From NCBI GenBank assembly GCA_947000775.1, contig CAMQGK010000038.1:2212501-2276500 (forward strand): a stretch of DNA of 64,000 nucleotides. Direction: 5' to 3'. The position numbers and the translations under genes are program-made. The notes below the pieces were generated by a model. That model was not told where the DNA came from. It ran no database searches and was given only the letters and a program-made list of their open reading frames with translations. Shown piece by piece: positions 9,732 to 22,925 of this stretch. The DNA is from Pterois miles. Lineage: Eukaryota; Chordata; Actinopteri; Perciformes; Scorpaenidae. Each line of letters opens with the position of its first letter. The stretch's first letter is position 1.

Positions 9732-11445
9732 AGATACTTGTGTGTAGAGCGGGGTGTTCAGGCCTCATTTCCCAAAACATAAAGGATTTCATAAACACTA
9801 CTATTTGCCAGAGGTCAACTTGATTCACAATCTATTAGTGCTGGGTCAGTTTGTCTTTTCAGAGGCAGTACCCGGCCTGTTCTAGTTTGACATGCTAGCC
9901 TGCCTGCTGCCAAGCACTGAGATGACAAGCGGTATTCAAAAAAATTTTTTTAAAAAAACTGCCGCACTTGTTCTAATTTGATTGATAGAGGTTTTTAGAA
10001 AATGTGGAAATAGTTTTTGTTTCATTTTACATGCTGTAGTTGTGGTCAGGGATGAACTCATATTGGAAGTGGACAACACAGACTGAATAATTTACTAAAT
10101 GACCAATCTCAGCCACAGATTTATCCATTCATCGATACAACAAGCTGTCTAGACAAAGGTGTACTGAATGATATAATGACCCCCTGAAACCATCTAACGA
10201 ATAAAGGTTTAACATCATTTAAGATACAATCTTCCTGCAAGAAGAAGGCATCCGTCTGCTTGCTGCTGAATGGTGAGGTGTTAAGCTTTCCATGGCGACA
10301 TCTATCTCTCGCCACCACCTTGAGGGCATCTTTTAAGCAGAAGAATTTAGCCATTATGTGGCATTAACCTCATTAGAAAACACTCTTTAGCTGCTCCAAG
10401 ATAAAATTGATTTACAGCTGCCATTTCCACCACTGCTCTCGATCAATGGTTAAACTATCCCTTTTATGGCCCTGTGCACACTCTCTGCTCTTTTCTCCAG
10501 TTTTCTTTAACTGCTCTTTAATTTCATTGCACCCCCTCCACTCTTGTCCTTGTGCCAGGTATGTAGTCACAGAGTGCAAGAGAGCTTTTCTCTATCCCGC
10601 CATGGTCAAATATGGGACTGACTACATTATTTTGAGAGTGGATAAACACAACGGGATCACTGGCAGATTTCTTGAACCAATTAAGCACCAAGTTGCTGTC
10701 TTTGTCTTTTCTAGATGTGGGAGTTTCGCCACAGTCAGCTAAATTTATGTGGGTGGTCTTAATTGAGCTTATATCTTAACAAAATGTTGTAGTGTTTTTC
10801 TTTCCACTCTTACCAAGGTTGCTGTAGTTATTCACAATTTAGGAATGCGATTAGCCTAAGCAGCTGCAGATGTATGATCATTTTCAAAAACATGAATCAG
10901 GGGTTATGGTTATTATGGTCTGGAGCTTGTAGGAATGTGGGGTGTAGATTGGTGTCAAGTTGTGATTGTCATTATGGAAAAGTAAGTGAAGCTTAAAAAG
11001 TGGCTGGGACAGGTAGGCATTATGGGAGTGTACAACCCAGTTGCGAGAAAAAAATGTTGGCATCATTTCTGCAAACGCCACAACCAAAAAGAAAAACTTT
11101 TACAAATATGTTTCATATCAGCCTCGTATCATGCTGGTAAAAAAGCACAATGCCACATGGTAAATGTTATGAAACTACTGTTTAGATTTAGGCAACAAAA
11201 CTACTTGGTTATGTTTAGAAAAAAGATGTAATAATGTAACATAATACTTTAACATAATGTAATATTTAGTACAACAGGGAACCCGTTCTCAAGGGGAACT
11301 GATTCTCGGTGCATCGCACGCATGTTCCCTGCCTCCAAAGGATGGCCTGACGAGTTTATCCGCCACTGCCAAAAATGTACCTACATTTGGTGTTATTTCA
11401 GACCCTAGTCATGAATCACGTACGTTGCATTAGTATACACGTTGT
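9732..11445. other. Unique block with a family-A repeat scrap
   Basis: No gene recognised. Around 11180-11222, TTTAGGCAACAAAACTAC and TTGGTTATGTTTAG match the motif of the dispersed family at 22926, 27341, 33157 and 35271, so a short fragment of that family lies here. Minus-strand frames at 10121-10354 and 10884-11087 have no recognisable domains. Confidence 0.45.
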
Positions 11446-11792
11446 ATTGGTATTAGAGGTAGACCGATTATTTGGTCGATTTGGCCGATTTTTTGACAGT
11501 TTTTCATAATCGGCATTGGCTGATGCCTGAGCATAATAAGCTGATTAGCAAGCAGGCACATGTGCATGCAGCCCAGTGTTGTTGCTGTAGAACGTCACTA
11601 CGACAGTAAACGCAGATTGGCGAGACAGACCATAAGTTGTGTTCAATAAATGTTTACTTAAGTTAAGAAATTTTCTGTAGCATTTGTTATTATTAAGCTG
11701 TTGCAGCTGCTGGAGCAAAAACAGAAAACCAGGATAGATATCGGCAAAAAAAAAAAAATTGGCATCATATATCGGTCGCCTCTAATCGGTAT
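11446..11792. mobile_element. hAT-like MITE with 8-bp target duplication
   Basis: The element proper is 11454-11784 (331 bp). Its left end TAGAGGTAGACCGATTA and right end ATCGGTCGCCTCTA form terminal inverted repeats with few mismatches. The flanking 8-mers are ATTGGTAT (11446-11453) and ATCGGTAT (11785-11792), identical at 7 of 8 positions. An 8-bp duplication is the hallmark of hAT insertion. The interior has no transposase frame but carries a 13-A run at 11746-11758, so this is a non-autonomous copy. Confidence 0.8.
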
Positions 11793-14230
11793 ACATTTTA
11801 TACTGATTGTAGGCTATTACTATGATAAAAGAGGAAAGGGTACATAAAATCCACAGTCCATGTCTACACACAATCTACAACCTGCTGAGGCATATTGAGA
11901 AATGCTGTTGAAAGGTCCAGAAAAAAAGCTAGTAAGTGGACTTTGATTTCATATTTACACAGAAGTGTAAAAAGCTTAAAGTGATTGGCCTATGTGGCTG
12001 ATTAAGGGAGTTTTTCCTTCGAAGGCTGGGGACTTTGGATGCACAGTATGCCACAAAGCAAATCTAGAGAAGCAGGGGCCAACTTGCCTCTTTCCACATG
12101 AAGTTGATGGGTAGGACTGTGTACAGCTAAGCCAAGCAGAAAATCCACAATCTATGTCGGTGTGGCCAAATGTCAGTATGTGCACGCCCACCTCTGACAG
12201 CTCAGGTTTATGTGGACGTTTAAGCAAAACACTCAACGCTGTATTTCTTTGACGAATCAATACGACCACCATTTCAGCTCTCCTTCCTTCCCTCCCTCCC
12301 TCTCCTCCTCGCGCTCGCTCCTTTCTCATCTCCCACTGTCTGGGAGAATTGATCCGCATGGATGGAATGATATCAACCGACGGATAGAGTGATACGCCCC
12401 GCTCCCTCCTTCCTGCCCTCCTTTCACCGCACTTTTGACACATAAATAAAATATGTGGCCTTTTTGTTTCGATTCGCCACGGCGTTAGTTCTGAGAAAGG
12501 AATATGGTGTGCAGGGCTCACATGGAGCTGTTGGTAGACAAGAGGGAGCTGAGAGTCGGCTGGTTGCCATCACTCACTGTTCACAGGCGCCCTACAAAAT
12601 CCCCTGAACTTTCTGACACATGCATTTGTTAGAGTGACACAGTCAGATTCTAAAGAATGGCATTAGAAAATAATGTGAGTGCTAAATTATTCAGGCTTTT
12701 TTTGCCATAATGCTTCACTTTACAACCACACACACAGCCACACACACACTACCACACAGACATATACTGTATATATATATCCTCCCACTCACATCTGAAT
12801 TATGGTAGATCCATTTAGTGTCAGCGTCCAAATTTGGCAAAGGAAAGGATGAGAGAAGGTGCCGTGAGGGGAGAAGAGTTCACTAGTTCTGCTACTGCAT
12901 TACGATGCCAAACCAGCGTTGCAGTCTATACCCACTTTAATATCAACTAAAATAAATCACTACCATTCGGCCTCAGCTATTAACAGATGCATGCGACATG
13001 TTCATCCGCACCTTGGCTAGATATTCCTGATATGACGGCAAAGGCATTTCCACAGCCGGACAAGAAATAGATGCCAGGTGAACTAACCTCGCGTCCTCGG
13101 AGCATGCCAGAGCGTCAGGCCTGGGTCACACAGGCCTGCGGGGTTTCCACTCCACTCTGTCAAGACAGACAAAGGCTCTGCCTTCTCCTCACACCTCCCT
13201 AGGCTTCATGTTTTTCGCATTGCCCTCCCTGCATCTGAAGCCCCAGGTAAAGTCATACACAGGCATACCTACAGTAGATATTACATAACCTAGGCCACGC
13301 TCAGTGCACAGCTCCTGGTCTGGACAGCGGAGAGAAGAGTGACAAAAGACAGACGGCCAGCTCGGACTTAAAGACAGACAGAGTAACCCTACTACAACGG
13401 ATAACTGATGGGATTAAATAGGAATTATCTGTTGATATGCCCATGCAGGTCCTCTGTACATCCACGTATGACAACGGATGTCCCAGCCAGCTGCTGTGTG
13501 AGCCCGTCTATGTGTTTGTGCCATTATCGTGATCATCCTCATCATCACTGTGATCGTCATCATCACCTCACACATATTGCATCATAACTGTAACCTGCTG
13601 CGTCAGACAGTTCTCCTCCGAGCCCGTTCTTCCTTCCTTGCGTCCTTCCTCCTCCACTTGCAGTAACTTTTACTCATTCATGCACTACACTGTCTGTAAT
13701 AAATACCTGTTAACCCAAATGACGCACAGCTAATACACCCGCTACCTTTCCCTTACCCCCATCCCCCCGTTTCCCTCTTCCCCCGAAAGCCCTGAGTCAC
13801 CTCAGACAGTGGGTGGGGGTGGTTTCTTGGACAGCGTGACGGTGTGCTTAGCCCCGTTAAGCCAGCCTCAGCTTCAGCTCCGCTTCTGGTCGCCACTGAT
13901 CAGGGAGCCCTGGGGGAGAGAGAGAGCGAGAGAGAAGATAAGGAAAGTGCTGAGTTCACTGCCACCACTGCTCCCTCCCCCTCCCCCTCCTCCCCTTCTC
14001 TCTCTCTGCTTCGAGCATCCCCTCCTCGAGAGGGGTTCCCCCCCACCCGACACCCTAGAAAGAGGAGGGGAAGGTGAATCGACTGTGCTGCAAAAACCTC
14101 CAGCTCTCTTACTCGTTCTCCTCCACCTCCTGCTCATCCAGTAACTTTTCTTCATTCTGCGCCGTTAACATTTCATTAACTTTTCTGAAAATATATATAT
14201 TAATTTGTCATGTTAAATGTGTGGCACACT
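11793..14230. other. Unique block with polypyrimidine tracts
   Basis: Contains a CTTCCCTCCCTCCCTCTCC tract (about 12285-12305) and a C/T-rich stretch at 13962-14010. The longest open frame of the window (11976-12521, minus strand, 181 codons) lies here; its arginine/glycine-rich middle comes from the polypyrimidine tract. It shows no known domain and I do not call it a gene. ATC/ATCATC-rich DNA occurs at 13520-13566. Confidence 0.5.
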
Positions 14231-14725
14231 TCAGCCAATCACAGGTCACTTCGGAGAGAGAGTTCCTATTGAACGTTCCTATTGGCTGTGCTCCAGCTGG
14301 TGGGCGGTGCTTGGTATTTCCTCAACAGATCTCACCATGGTTGCCAGGTCACAAACTGTCCCAAGTTACAGCTAAACAGTGACTACAAGATGTTTCTGAA
14401 AACATCTGAGGCAAAAAAAAACAGGCATTACAGTAACAGAATATTGATTCATATTTGATCAGCCCTGCCTAGTTTGATCGGAGTTGGAGTGATTGGCTCG
14501 TGGCTCTCATTGACGGCAGCTGGACGGCAGAATCCAGATCAGCTCTGACAGGATTTTTGTCCTCCTGTCTACGAATCTTGCAGATACCATTAGGAGCACC
14601 GGAGGACAACGAGGCACGTGATTATTATTATTTATCTGCCTCATTCACTACAGTCAGGATATAGTGAAATTTATAAAATACCTTTTTTAATCATATCTGC
14701 TCCAACATACCTACTGCTGCTTTAA
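14231..14725 (+). repeat. Teleost dispersed repeat ending CTGCTGCTTTAA
   Basis: The word order is one I recognise from many fish genomes: GTTCCTATTGGCTGTGCTCC, GGTGGGCGGTGCTTGGTATT, AGATGTTTCTGAAAACATCT, AGAATATTGATTCATATTTG, GGAGCACCGGAGGACA, then CATATCTGCTCCAACAT and CTACTGCTGCTTTAA. No coding frame is present. AGATGTTTCTGAAAACATCT is a strong local palindrome. The left border and class are uncertain. Confidence 0.55.
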
Positions 14726-16140
14726 TGTTAAAATGAATAATTAATAATGTTGTGGGATTACTCCTTATTTCATACACTATGTTGGGATTTATTGCTATTA
14801 TATACTTACATATATTATAAAAACAAAAGCATTTGAATACTGATTTGGAGGTCAATTACTAGTTGAAGCTTTGAAGCAATCGGATCAGCCCTACTATGAC
14901 CTGAAGGAACTAAACCTCCAAGCATCTAAATTGTAAAATTATTATTAATATTAAGTATACAAAATCGGGATGGGGGTAAAAATCAATTCATGTAGGAATC
15001 AAGATTCTTATCTTCTACAGTTCTGACTCAACATACATGAAATTTGACTGCAGCTCTCTTAACGTACTAACACAGAATAGAGTAAAATAAAAGACTAAAA
15101 TAATAACAATAAAAATAAAATGTCCATATATAAGTCAAGTGTTTTAAACAATACAAGTAGTGGATGAATATGCATGGACTGGATGATTATGTACATTATG
15201 TACTGTACATGTGGAGACGTCGATATACTGTAGGTACAGTGAGTAGGATTTATAGTTACAGTGACAGGTATGCACATACTACAAAATGTACAAACAGTAA
15301 CAGATGACATGTACATATTACAGTAAATCTGTAAATTATCAAACTGTGGAAAAAATGTGCATTAAAGACTGTAACAATTATAAGGTATTATAAGCGGCAG
15401 CAGCAGATATTCGGTGTTCAAGGGCTACTGATTCAGTGTTCATCACAGTGATGGACTATGGGTAGGAAGCCTTTCAGGCTCAACAAAGTAATGATAACGT
15501 ACTGTACTGTGTACTGCATGTTGAGGAAACTTGCTCTCAGCTCACATCCAGTTGTTTTAACATCTGAACTCCTGCACATTAAGGCATTAAAGGAGAAAGA
15601 ATACTGCGTGGATCTGCAGTAACATATTCCATGCAATAGATATTCAGGTCATTAAGCAACATTTTGACACCTCTGTTATTTACTACCCCAACCGATTTCC
15701 CACCTCGTTTAATCAGACTTTACTAAAACCTGCTGACTCAGAGAGAAACCTTCTTTCTTTCTCGCTGCTCTGTTTATGTTTATCTCCTCGGCTCCATTCT
15801 CCTCTCTGCCTCTCTCTCACTCTTTGCTTTACTTACTCATATTTTCCAAAAACGTCTATTTCACATGTGTGTGGGGTTCGGAGGGGCTGAGCCACGGAAA
15901 CATCACAAAAGAACAAATACAGTGGAGTGTTTTCCCTCAGACATTAAAGACTACAAGCTATCGAAAGGCAGAGAAGGTCTCGGATATGTGCTGCGACGAC
16001 CAGATGCTGAGCGCATTATCGCGGCGGTCAGTTGGTAAACTGTGATTTTGACGCGTTTCACCAAAGCAGCCGTCACAACCCTGCGTCTCGTCATGCGTCA
16101 GATGGTGATATTTAAAACATCCAAAGTGGAGCACACACCA
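14726..16140. other. Unique, AT-rich; possible degenerate repeat at 15090-15480
   Basis: At 15426-15480, TTCAGTGTTCATCACAGTGA and GGTAGGAAGCCTTTCAGGCT resemble the tail of a widespread fish retroposon whose other parts are not recognisable. The rest shows nothing. TACTGTACAT-like palindromes recur at 15195-15215. Confidence 0.35.
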
Positions 16141-16162
16141 TTTTTTTTTTTTTTTTTTTTTT
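16141..16162. repeat. Poly(T) tract
   Basis: 22 consecutive T residues, no adjoining retroposon recognised. Confidence 0.9.
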
Positions 16163-16681
16163 GCCTTAGAAGTGGTTTACCTTCGATTTTCTCTGCTGGG
16201 AAGGGATCACTTGAGACAAGGAGGGGGAGGCGGATTGAAGGGAATTAGATGTGGCTCAATACAAGTTATCTTTAATGGAGGGATCCTGGGTGGAGGGATT
16301 CAAGAGAAAGAAATTAAGGGGGAAAAAAGCAAGACGGGAAGAAAAAAAAAAAGCCTAGACGTAAAGTGTTGACAGCTGTGTTTGGTGCGGTCGGACTCTG
16401 GGGTCAGGTGTCGACAAACACACACATAAACAAGTGTTCACACGGCACACATATACTCCCTGGCTTTTAACGGAAACTGGATGTAATATTGTTCTTGTCG
16501 CGACGGCCATCTGATGTCAATTTCACACAGCGGTGGGACCCTCTGCAAGCTGCTCCATACACCAGCCACCCTGGTACCAAACAAGACTAGCACACATGCA
16601 AGAGGTGTCCGAAAGCTACAGTCATGTGTGCTCTTTTTCTCTCTCCGGCCCCCCCACCCTGTCTCTGACTAGCCCTCCCCC

Positions 16682-16684
<3 letters not shown>
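16163..16684. other. Unique spacer
   Basis: G/A-rich DNA (16195-16360) passes into a C/T-rich flank directly before the next CA tract. No gene recognised. Confidence 0.45.

Positions 16685-16773
<89 letters not shown>
16685..16773. repeat. (CA)n microsatellite, ~44 units
   Basis: Pure CA over 89 bp, preceded by a C-rich GCCCTCCCCCCCTCA flank. Confidence 0.98.
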
Positions 16774-16775
<2 letters not shown>

Positions 16776-17027
16776 GGATAAGTCATGAGGAAATGGATGC
16801 CCATGTTTTGTGGGACCACCTGTTCATCCTGGATACAAGTCTAAGAACCCAGTAAGGGTTAACCCTCTTTGTGAGAGGGAGCCAGGATTGTGTTTGTGTG
16901 TGCACAACTTCATACATGCACGCATGTGTGTGTGCGTCTGTGTGTGTGTGCGTTGGCACCGCCCCATCTGAAACGTGCCCCATGAGTGGCAGACTGGCTC
17001 AGGCTGTCCGGCTGGGAGGGAACAGAG

Positions 17028-17779
<752 letters not shown>

Positions 17780-17940
17780 TTAGATTTGTCTCTGAAGACG
17801 TTTCGCCCCTTATCCAAGTGGCTCCATCAGTTCGAACGCTGCAGTCTGACTAGTCCCCACTAGTCTGACTAATGGTCAGACTTTTTATACAGACAGACAT
17901 TTTATACAGTCATTTTATACAGTGAGGTCACATTACAAAA
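17780..17940 (-). repeat. Fragment of a teleost retroelement-associated repeat
   Basis: GAAGACGTTTCGCCCCTTAT and CCAAGTGGCTCCATCAGTTC match a conserved word pair found in many fish interspersed repeats. It is followed by a short tandem of CATTTTATACAG-like units (17887-17925). Only this fragment is present; orientation and class are tentative. Confidence 0.45.
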
Positions 17941-18146
17941 AAATTGTCTCGCTGCAATGACATGGCTACTATGGGGACTAACATCATCACACATGAATAG
18001 AGTTGAGCTCATCGGTGGGCCGTCAGAATTTAAGAGGTTGACGTATGGATTTTTCCTTGAGACAACTTTTTTATTTAAATTGAAAAAAAAAAGATAATTT
18101 CACAAAATAATGTGAGAATTAAATGAAAATAGACTTTTTACAAGTT

Positions 18147-18844
18147 AGGACTGTCAAAGTTATGCGATAATAACATGTTAACGCAAATTTGTTTTAATGC
18201 CACTAATCTCTTTAGCTCACGAACGCAACTTGAGATTTTTAGGTTGTAGTCGGATCAGTTTAAAAGCTAGCATGAAGATTACATCATATGAAACTAGAAA
18301 ACCTAATGAATCCATTGGGACCAGTCATTTCACACTAACTTGTCATGAAGGAGGCCAAATAACGCTCCAAACCTGTGCTAAATCTCGATGAGGAAACTGG
18401 CATGGCCATTTTCAAAGGGGTCCCTTGACCTCTGACCTCCAGATATGTGAATGTAAATGGCTTCTCTGGGTCCCCACCAGTCTCCTCTTTACAGACATGC
18501 CCACTTCATGATAATCACACTCGGTTTGGGGCAAGTCTTAGTCAAATCGGCACACTGGCAGCTGTTGTTGCAGCTGGACAATATTTGTCATTGTTTTGTG
18601 TTGTTAACTGATTTCCAATAATAAATACATACATATACCGTATTTGCATAAAGCTGCATATTTGCCCTCTCTCATGTTGATAAGAAATTAAATACTTGAC
18701 AAATCTCCCTTTTAAGGTACAATTTGAACAGATAAAAAAGGTAAATAATTCATTTATTTTTAAAAAATAATCACGATTCACTATGGTCAACCGTGCAATA
18801 TTAGAAAATGTTATGTCATAATATTTTAATCAACTGACAGCCCT
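18147..18844 (-). mobile_element. Family M1 inverted-repeat element, minus copy
   Basis: Starts AGGACTGTCAAAGTT and ends CAACTGACAGCCCT, giving near-perfect terminal inverted repeats. The interior runs in reverse relative to the copy at 1736: AAACTAGAAAACCTAATGAA, CCCTTGACCTCTGACCTCCA, TGACAAATCTCCCTTTTAAG. At about 700 bp it is the most complete copy of the family in the window. It holds no transposase. Terminal sequence and size fit a hAT- or Harbinger-like MITE, but flanking duplications are not convincing. Confidence 0.8.
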
Positions 18845-20721
18845 ACAAACTGTGCTGATGTAAAACTGCCCACATGCCATGTTACCTACCAGTGTGAGGA
18901 CCGCACACCCATACCGACCTCCACACGCCGAAATGCATCCACACAAACCACCTTGAATAACGGCACCTCTCATCATTCTAATAAGTGTCTGAAAATAAGG
19001 GAAGTGCCATCACTAACCGCCCTCCCCCCCCACCCCCAACAAATAATCACCTCCTGGGAGGCAACGAGATGGAGGGGAAAAAAAAATAGCAATCTTGTCT
19101 TTCAAACGAAAAGGGGAAAAAAATATTTTAAGGGGCAATGAATTTCGTGGAGCTGAATAGGATGTTGGTACATGTTTTACTAAAGGAAATATAATGGCAG
19201 ACTATTATTAGATCACATTAATCACGAGTGTGCCAAAGGCAGTGACAGCCGCGCTGAAAAGGATTGAAAACGCTGGTAATGGATATAAATTACCCATTGT
19301 GTGATAAAAGGATTTTTTTCTTCACTAAGAAGGTAAAAAGGAATAAAAACACTGAAAGAGCCACTAAACACTGTGTGTGTACATATTTGCATGCACGTAT
19401 GTGTGAGTGTCCTGCCGCCTGCGAGTGTGTAATATGTAATAATACGGGGTTATCAGTGCAGGATTAAAATTTTAAGGGAATCAGATAGTGACAGTGAGGC
19501 CTCGCATTAAAGGCGCCGGCGACAGAAAAGAGGGAAGGATTAAAAACAGATTAAATTGGTTTGTAGTGACGGGGATGAAAGGAAGGAGGAAGAGAGGAGG
19601 AGGGGGAAGGAGAGTGTGTTTTGACAGAGGTCTGTCGGGCTTTTGGCACGGTGATAATGAGTCACATCTCCCATGCACTGTTATTTATCGCCGACTTGGC
19701 TCACAAACAAAAGATCAATAATTTTGAGCAAATCTAATGTTGTCCTCACCACTAATGCGGTCGTCCATCACATCTGCCATCTCCACCAAGGAGATGGACT
19801 GATTCCCTGTTTATTTGGAGATCAAATGCAATTATATCACATGGTTCTAATAACAGAGGAAACCCACCCCACCCCACGCCGCGCACCCCCTATGTGAATA
19901 TGTGTGGCGCCTTGGATCATGCCCATGCATATGTATATATAGACATACAGACATGCACAAAGGTGTCACGTATGTGTAAATGATAATATATGTATCGAAT
20001 GGGCGATGAGCTGCCGCGCCATTTTTCCGCATCAATCTTCATTTCTTCCTCAGACCTTGCCTTTTGAAATATGAAGTGTGTCAACGGCCCGTCCCCCCCG
20101 CAACACGGGAGGCACGCGAACATCCGTCAAAGCAACACACCCGATGTTCGCCAGTTAGCCCCGCAGCACCGAGAGATGAGAAGACAGCAGATCCTTCACT
20201 GACAACTAGCCCTGGGTGAGACACTTTCCAGCCACCTGAACTCAATCAGGCCCCAGCGGAGGCAGCATTTGGGTATTTCATTTCATCTCCGTCCCCTTAT
20301 TCACTCGAGGTGGGCTCGATTTATCTCGCACGCAGGAGCGCAAATCGGAATCTAACATCACTTTTATGGTTATCTACGTAGCAGTTTTGCTCCTTTTCGA
20401 CGTGGTTGAGAGTAGCTCTGAGCAGACGTTAATATAGAGGCCATCAGAGGTTCAATCACGATGTGCGCCCGCTCTCTGTATAATATCAGCCAACTGCTGG
20501 TTATGTATACGAACCATTTGGGAGCTTCGCCTCTTTCCTTGGCACGCCAAAATCAAACGCACCCCCAGCGCCGTGACAGTAAAGCCAGTGGCAGGTGTAA
20601 GGCACTAAGCTCCTTCCCCTTCTCCCTGGGTGAGGTGTGAGGAGCAAAACAATGACAGACAAAGGTCACCTGGCCCACCACGACCCACCCGCCGAGGTGT
20701 TGACCTGCCGAAAGCACCCCT
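18845..20721. other. Unique block, no gene recognised
   Basis: GC content rises at 19860-20660 with several CG dinucleotides. No open frame of note crosses it and no promoter architecture is evident. Cytosine-rich CCCCCCCCACCCCC occurs at 19024-19037. Confidence 0.45.
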
Positions 20722-20772
20722 GAGGCAAGAGGGAGGAAGGAAGTAGGGAAGGAAGGGAGGAAGGAAGGAAAA
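20722..20772. repeat. Imperfect (GGAA)n microsatellite
   Basis: GGAAGGAAGTAGGGAAGGAA and further GGAA/GGGA units ending in AAAAGATGG. GGAA arrays can bind ETS-family factors; no functional evidence here. Confidence 0.85.
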
Positions 20773-20817
20773 GATGGAAAGGAGTCTGACACCAAGCAGA
20801 GACACTAAGGTTGCAAC

Positions 20818-21165
20818 CAAGAAAATGGGGCTGAACTAGAAAAATATCTAATTGTGATTGTTTTGACTGATATTGCAAAATGATTTGCAATCAAGGGAAC
20901 GGTACTTTTTACATCATTATCCTCACTTTCATTAAAAAACATGCTAAAATGATTAGCGTGATTTCTGTGTGGACCTGTACGAAACAAGATATTTAAAGGC
21001 CACGACATCTCTGCATCACCAGAGTCAGTGTTTCATTTACAGAACAGTATTTTGACACACATTTCACCTTCAACAAATGTTGTGCCTCATGTGATTTGAA
21101 AATCGCAGTAAGCCATAGTGTGAGTTTAATAAAAATTCAATGAATTGTGCAGCCCCACAAGAAAA
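20818..21165. mobile_element. hAT-like MITE with perfect 8-bp target duplication
   Basis: The element is 20826-21157 (332 bp). TGGGGCTG at the left and CAGCCCCA at the right are exact inverted repeats. Both flanks read CAAGAAAA (20818-20825 and 21158-21165), an exact 8-bp duplication. The interior is AT-rich with GACTGATATTGCAAAATGAT and AAAATCGCAGTAAGCC, words I associate with an abundant fish hAT-derived family whose ends read GGGCTGCAC. No transposase frame is present. The perfect duplication suggests a fairly young insertion. Confidence 0.88.
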
Positions 21166-21169
21166 TTCA

Positions 21170-21341
21170 ATTGATTCCTCAGGTTTTCTAGTTTCATACG
21201 ATGCCAGTATCTTCACTCTAGCTTTAAAACGTAGCCCGCTACAACCCAAAAATCACAAGTTGTATTACTAGTTTAAAGAAATTAATGGCGTTAAAACAAA
21301 TTTGCATTAATGCATTATTCTTGTGTTAACTTTGACAGGCC
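21170..21341 (+). mobile_element. Family M1 element, right-end fragment
   Basis: GATTCCTCAGGTTTTCTAGT, CATACGATGCCAGTATCTTC, CTACAACCCAAAAATC and GTGTTAACTTTGACAGGC reproduce the right ~170 bp of the family seen at 18147 (there on the other strand). The left ~500 bp is missing. The fragment starts about five bases after the target duplication of the hAT element at 20826-21157. Confidence 0.75.
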
Positions 21342-21897
21342 GAGATTATTCCTCTTCTGTATTTGAAAGATGTTATATAAATGCTTTACCAAATTGCTAG
21401 TGTTGTCCAATCAACAATCTGAAGATATTCAATTTAAAATGCTAGATATGTTTTCTGAATGACTTAAAATAGTGAGTCCGTTATCTGGACCATCCAATTA
21501 GTCCTTTCAGCACTACAGTACACATAGCAGCTCTCAGTGATGGTCACATTTTTGGGGTGTCCTGCACTCACACAGGTTTCCAACAGGCTGCATCAAAATC
21601 TGTTTTCTGGAAAGTGGAAGAAAGGTGGATCCTGGGAGGTCAGGACCTTGGCAGGTGAAACAATAAAGCCTTGACATAAGGCAGAGAGCAGGGAGGCGCA
21701 CCACGACCTAGTGCACCTCCCAACTGCACCTAATTCTCCCTCTCACCGTGCCTTTCTTCCCCACTGTTAACATACCCAGACACCTACCAGCATGGCAGAC
21801 TTCCTCGATGTTCAGAGCAGTGTCAGGGCACAGCTAAAGGTCAGCTTTCCAGGAAGCCATGCAGGTATTAGCGACAATGTGCTCTGTTTACACTACA

Positions 21898-21902
<5 letters not shown>
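21342..21902. other. Unique spacer
   Basis: Nothing recognised. Confidence 0.45.

Positions 21903-21928
<26 letters not shown>
21903..21928. repeat. Poly(A) tract
   Basis: 26 consecutive A residues, the longest A run in the window. No retroposon body is recognisable to its left. Confidence 0.92.
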
Positions 21929-21929
<1 letters not shown>

Positions 21930-22925
21930 TAATTTCTTTAATGCAATCAACAAAGGCAGTGCTATGCGTGAAACAGACAACCTCACCGGAAATAGTGTCA
22001 AGTGTTGTTTTCAATGAGCGGGCCATGAAATCGGAGAGGGGCTGTTATAAATAGCCCACAAATGCATGCTGGGATCGTCACCTAAACTGTTTTTCCTTCC
22101 CCTGTATAATTGACATCCGTATGTCAGTGGTACAAAATGCAAATATACAGAGACAAACGTGGTGTTAATGACACAGCTGCACACACTCATCAGTTCTCTG
22201 GAACAAGAGTGACACTGGGGTTTGCACAAACCCACATAATAACGGGTCAACGTCTCTGATTCAGCCGGAGTCACGTGAGAAGACGCCGCAGCCAACGGCA
22301 AAAAAACATCTTACGCATTTCGATCTGTCTGTTGAAATATATTTGCACATGCGGAGGAAACGCGTCAGAGCTGTAAAGGTTAGGTGTATCTTAGCTGAAT
22401 ATGTAATAATTCACCAGTGAGGAATGATGCCGAGCATCACTGTAATGGCCACCTTCTATATTGTCATAATCATTATTGTCACTGTCAGCATCACTATCAT
22501 CATCAGCACCGTCATCCGTAATCATCGAGCCCATCACAAGCCATATTTTTTTTACAATGAATGTGACATGGGCCGTCGGTGGCTGGTGATGAAGCGGTGT
22601 TAGGATACATTCACACCAAGCATGTCTGCAGCACTTTAGCTGAGCTCTGGAGCATGCAGAACTTCAGTCCAAGTGGGAATAGAAGTATTCAATCAATGCT
22701 CCTACAAAGATGATACCAAATACCCACAGCAAGAATATCTGGGGTCACCAGACTTCATACCAAAGTTTATTATTATTATTATTATTATTATCACTATTTA
22801 TTTATAGTGGTATCTAGATGCAATGCCAACTTGCCACATTCAGCAGCTTGGTCTGTGGAGCACTCGATACCCTTCCTCAGTTTTGGACGTGTCACGGACG
22901 GCGTGTTAGTTTTACATAGTGACTA
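21929..22925. other. Unique block with a TTA microsatellite
   Basis: (TTA)n lies at 22767-22791. ATCATC-rich DNA is found at 22465-22530. No gene recognised. Confidence 0.5.

Noticed and set aside
11976..12521. 181-codon minus-strand open frame, the longest in the window
   Set aside because: No recognisable domain, a purine-tract-driven Arg/Gly/Glu middle, and no splice or promoter context. Length alone is within chance for 64 kb.
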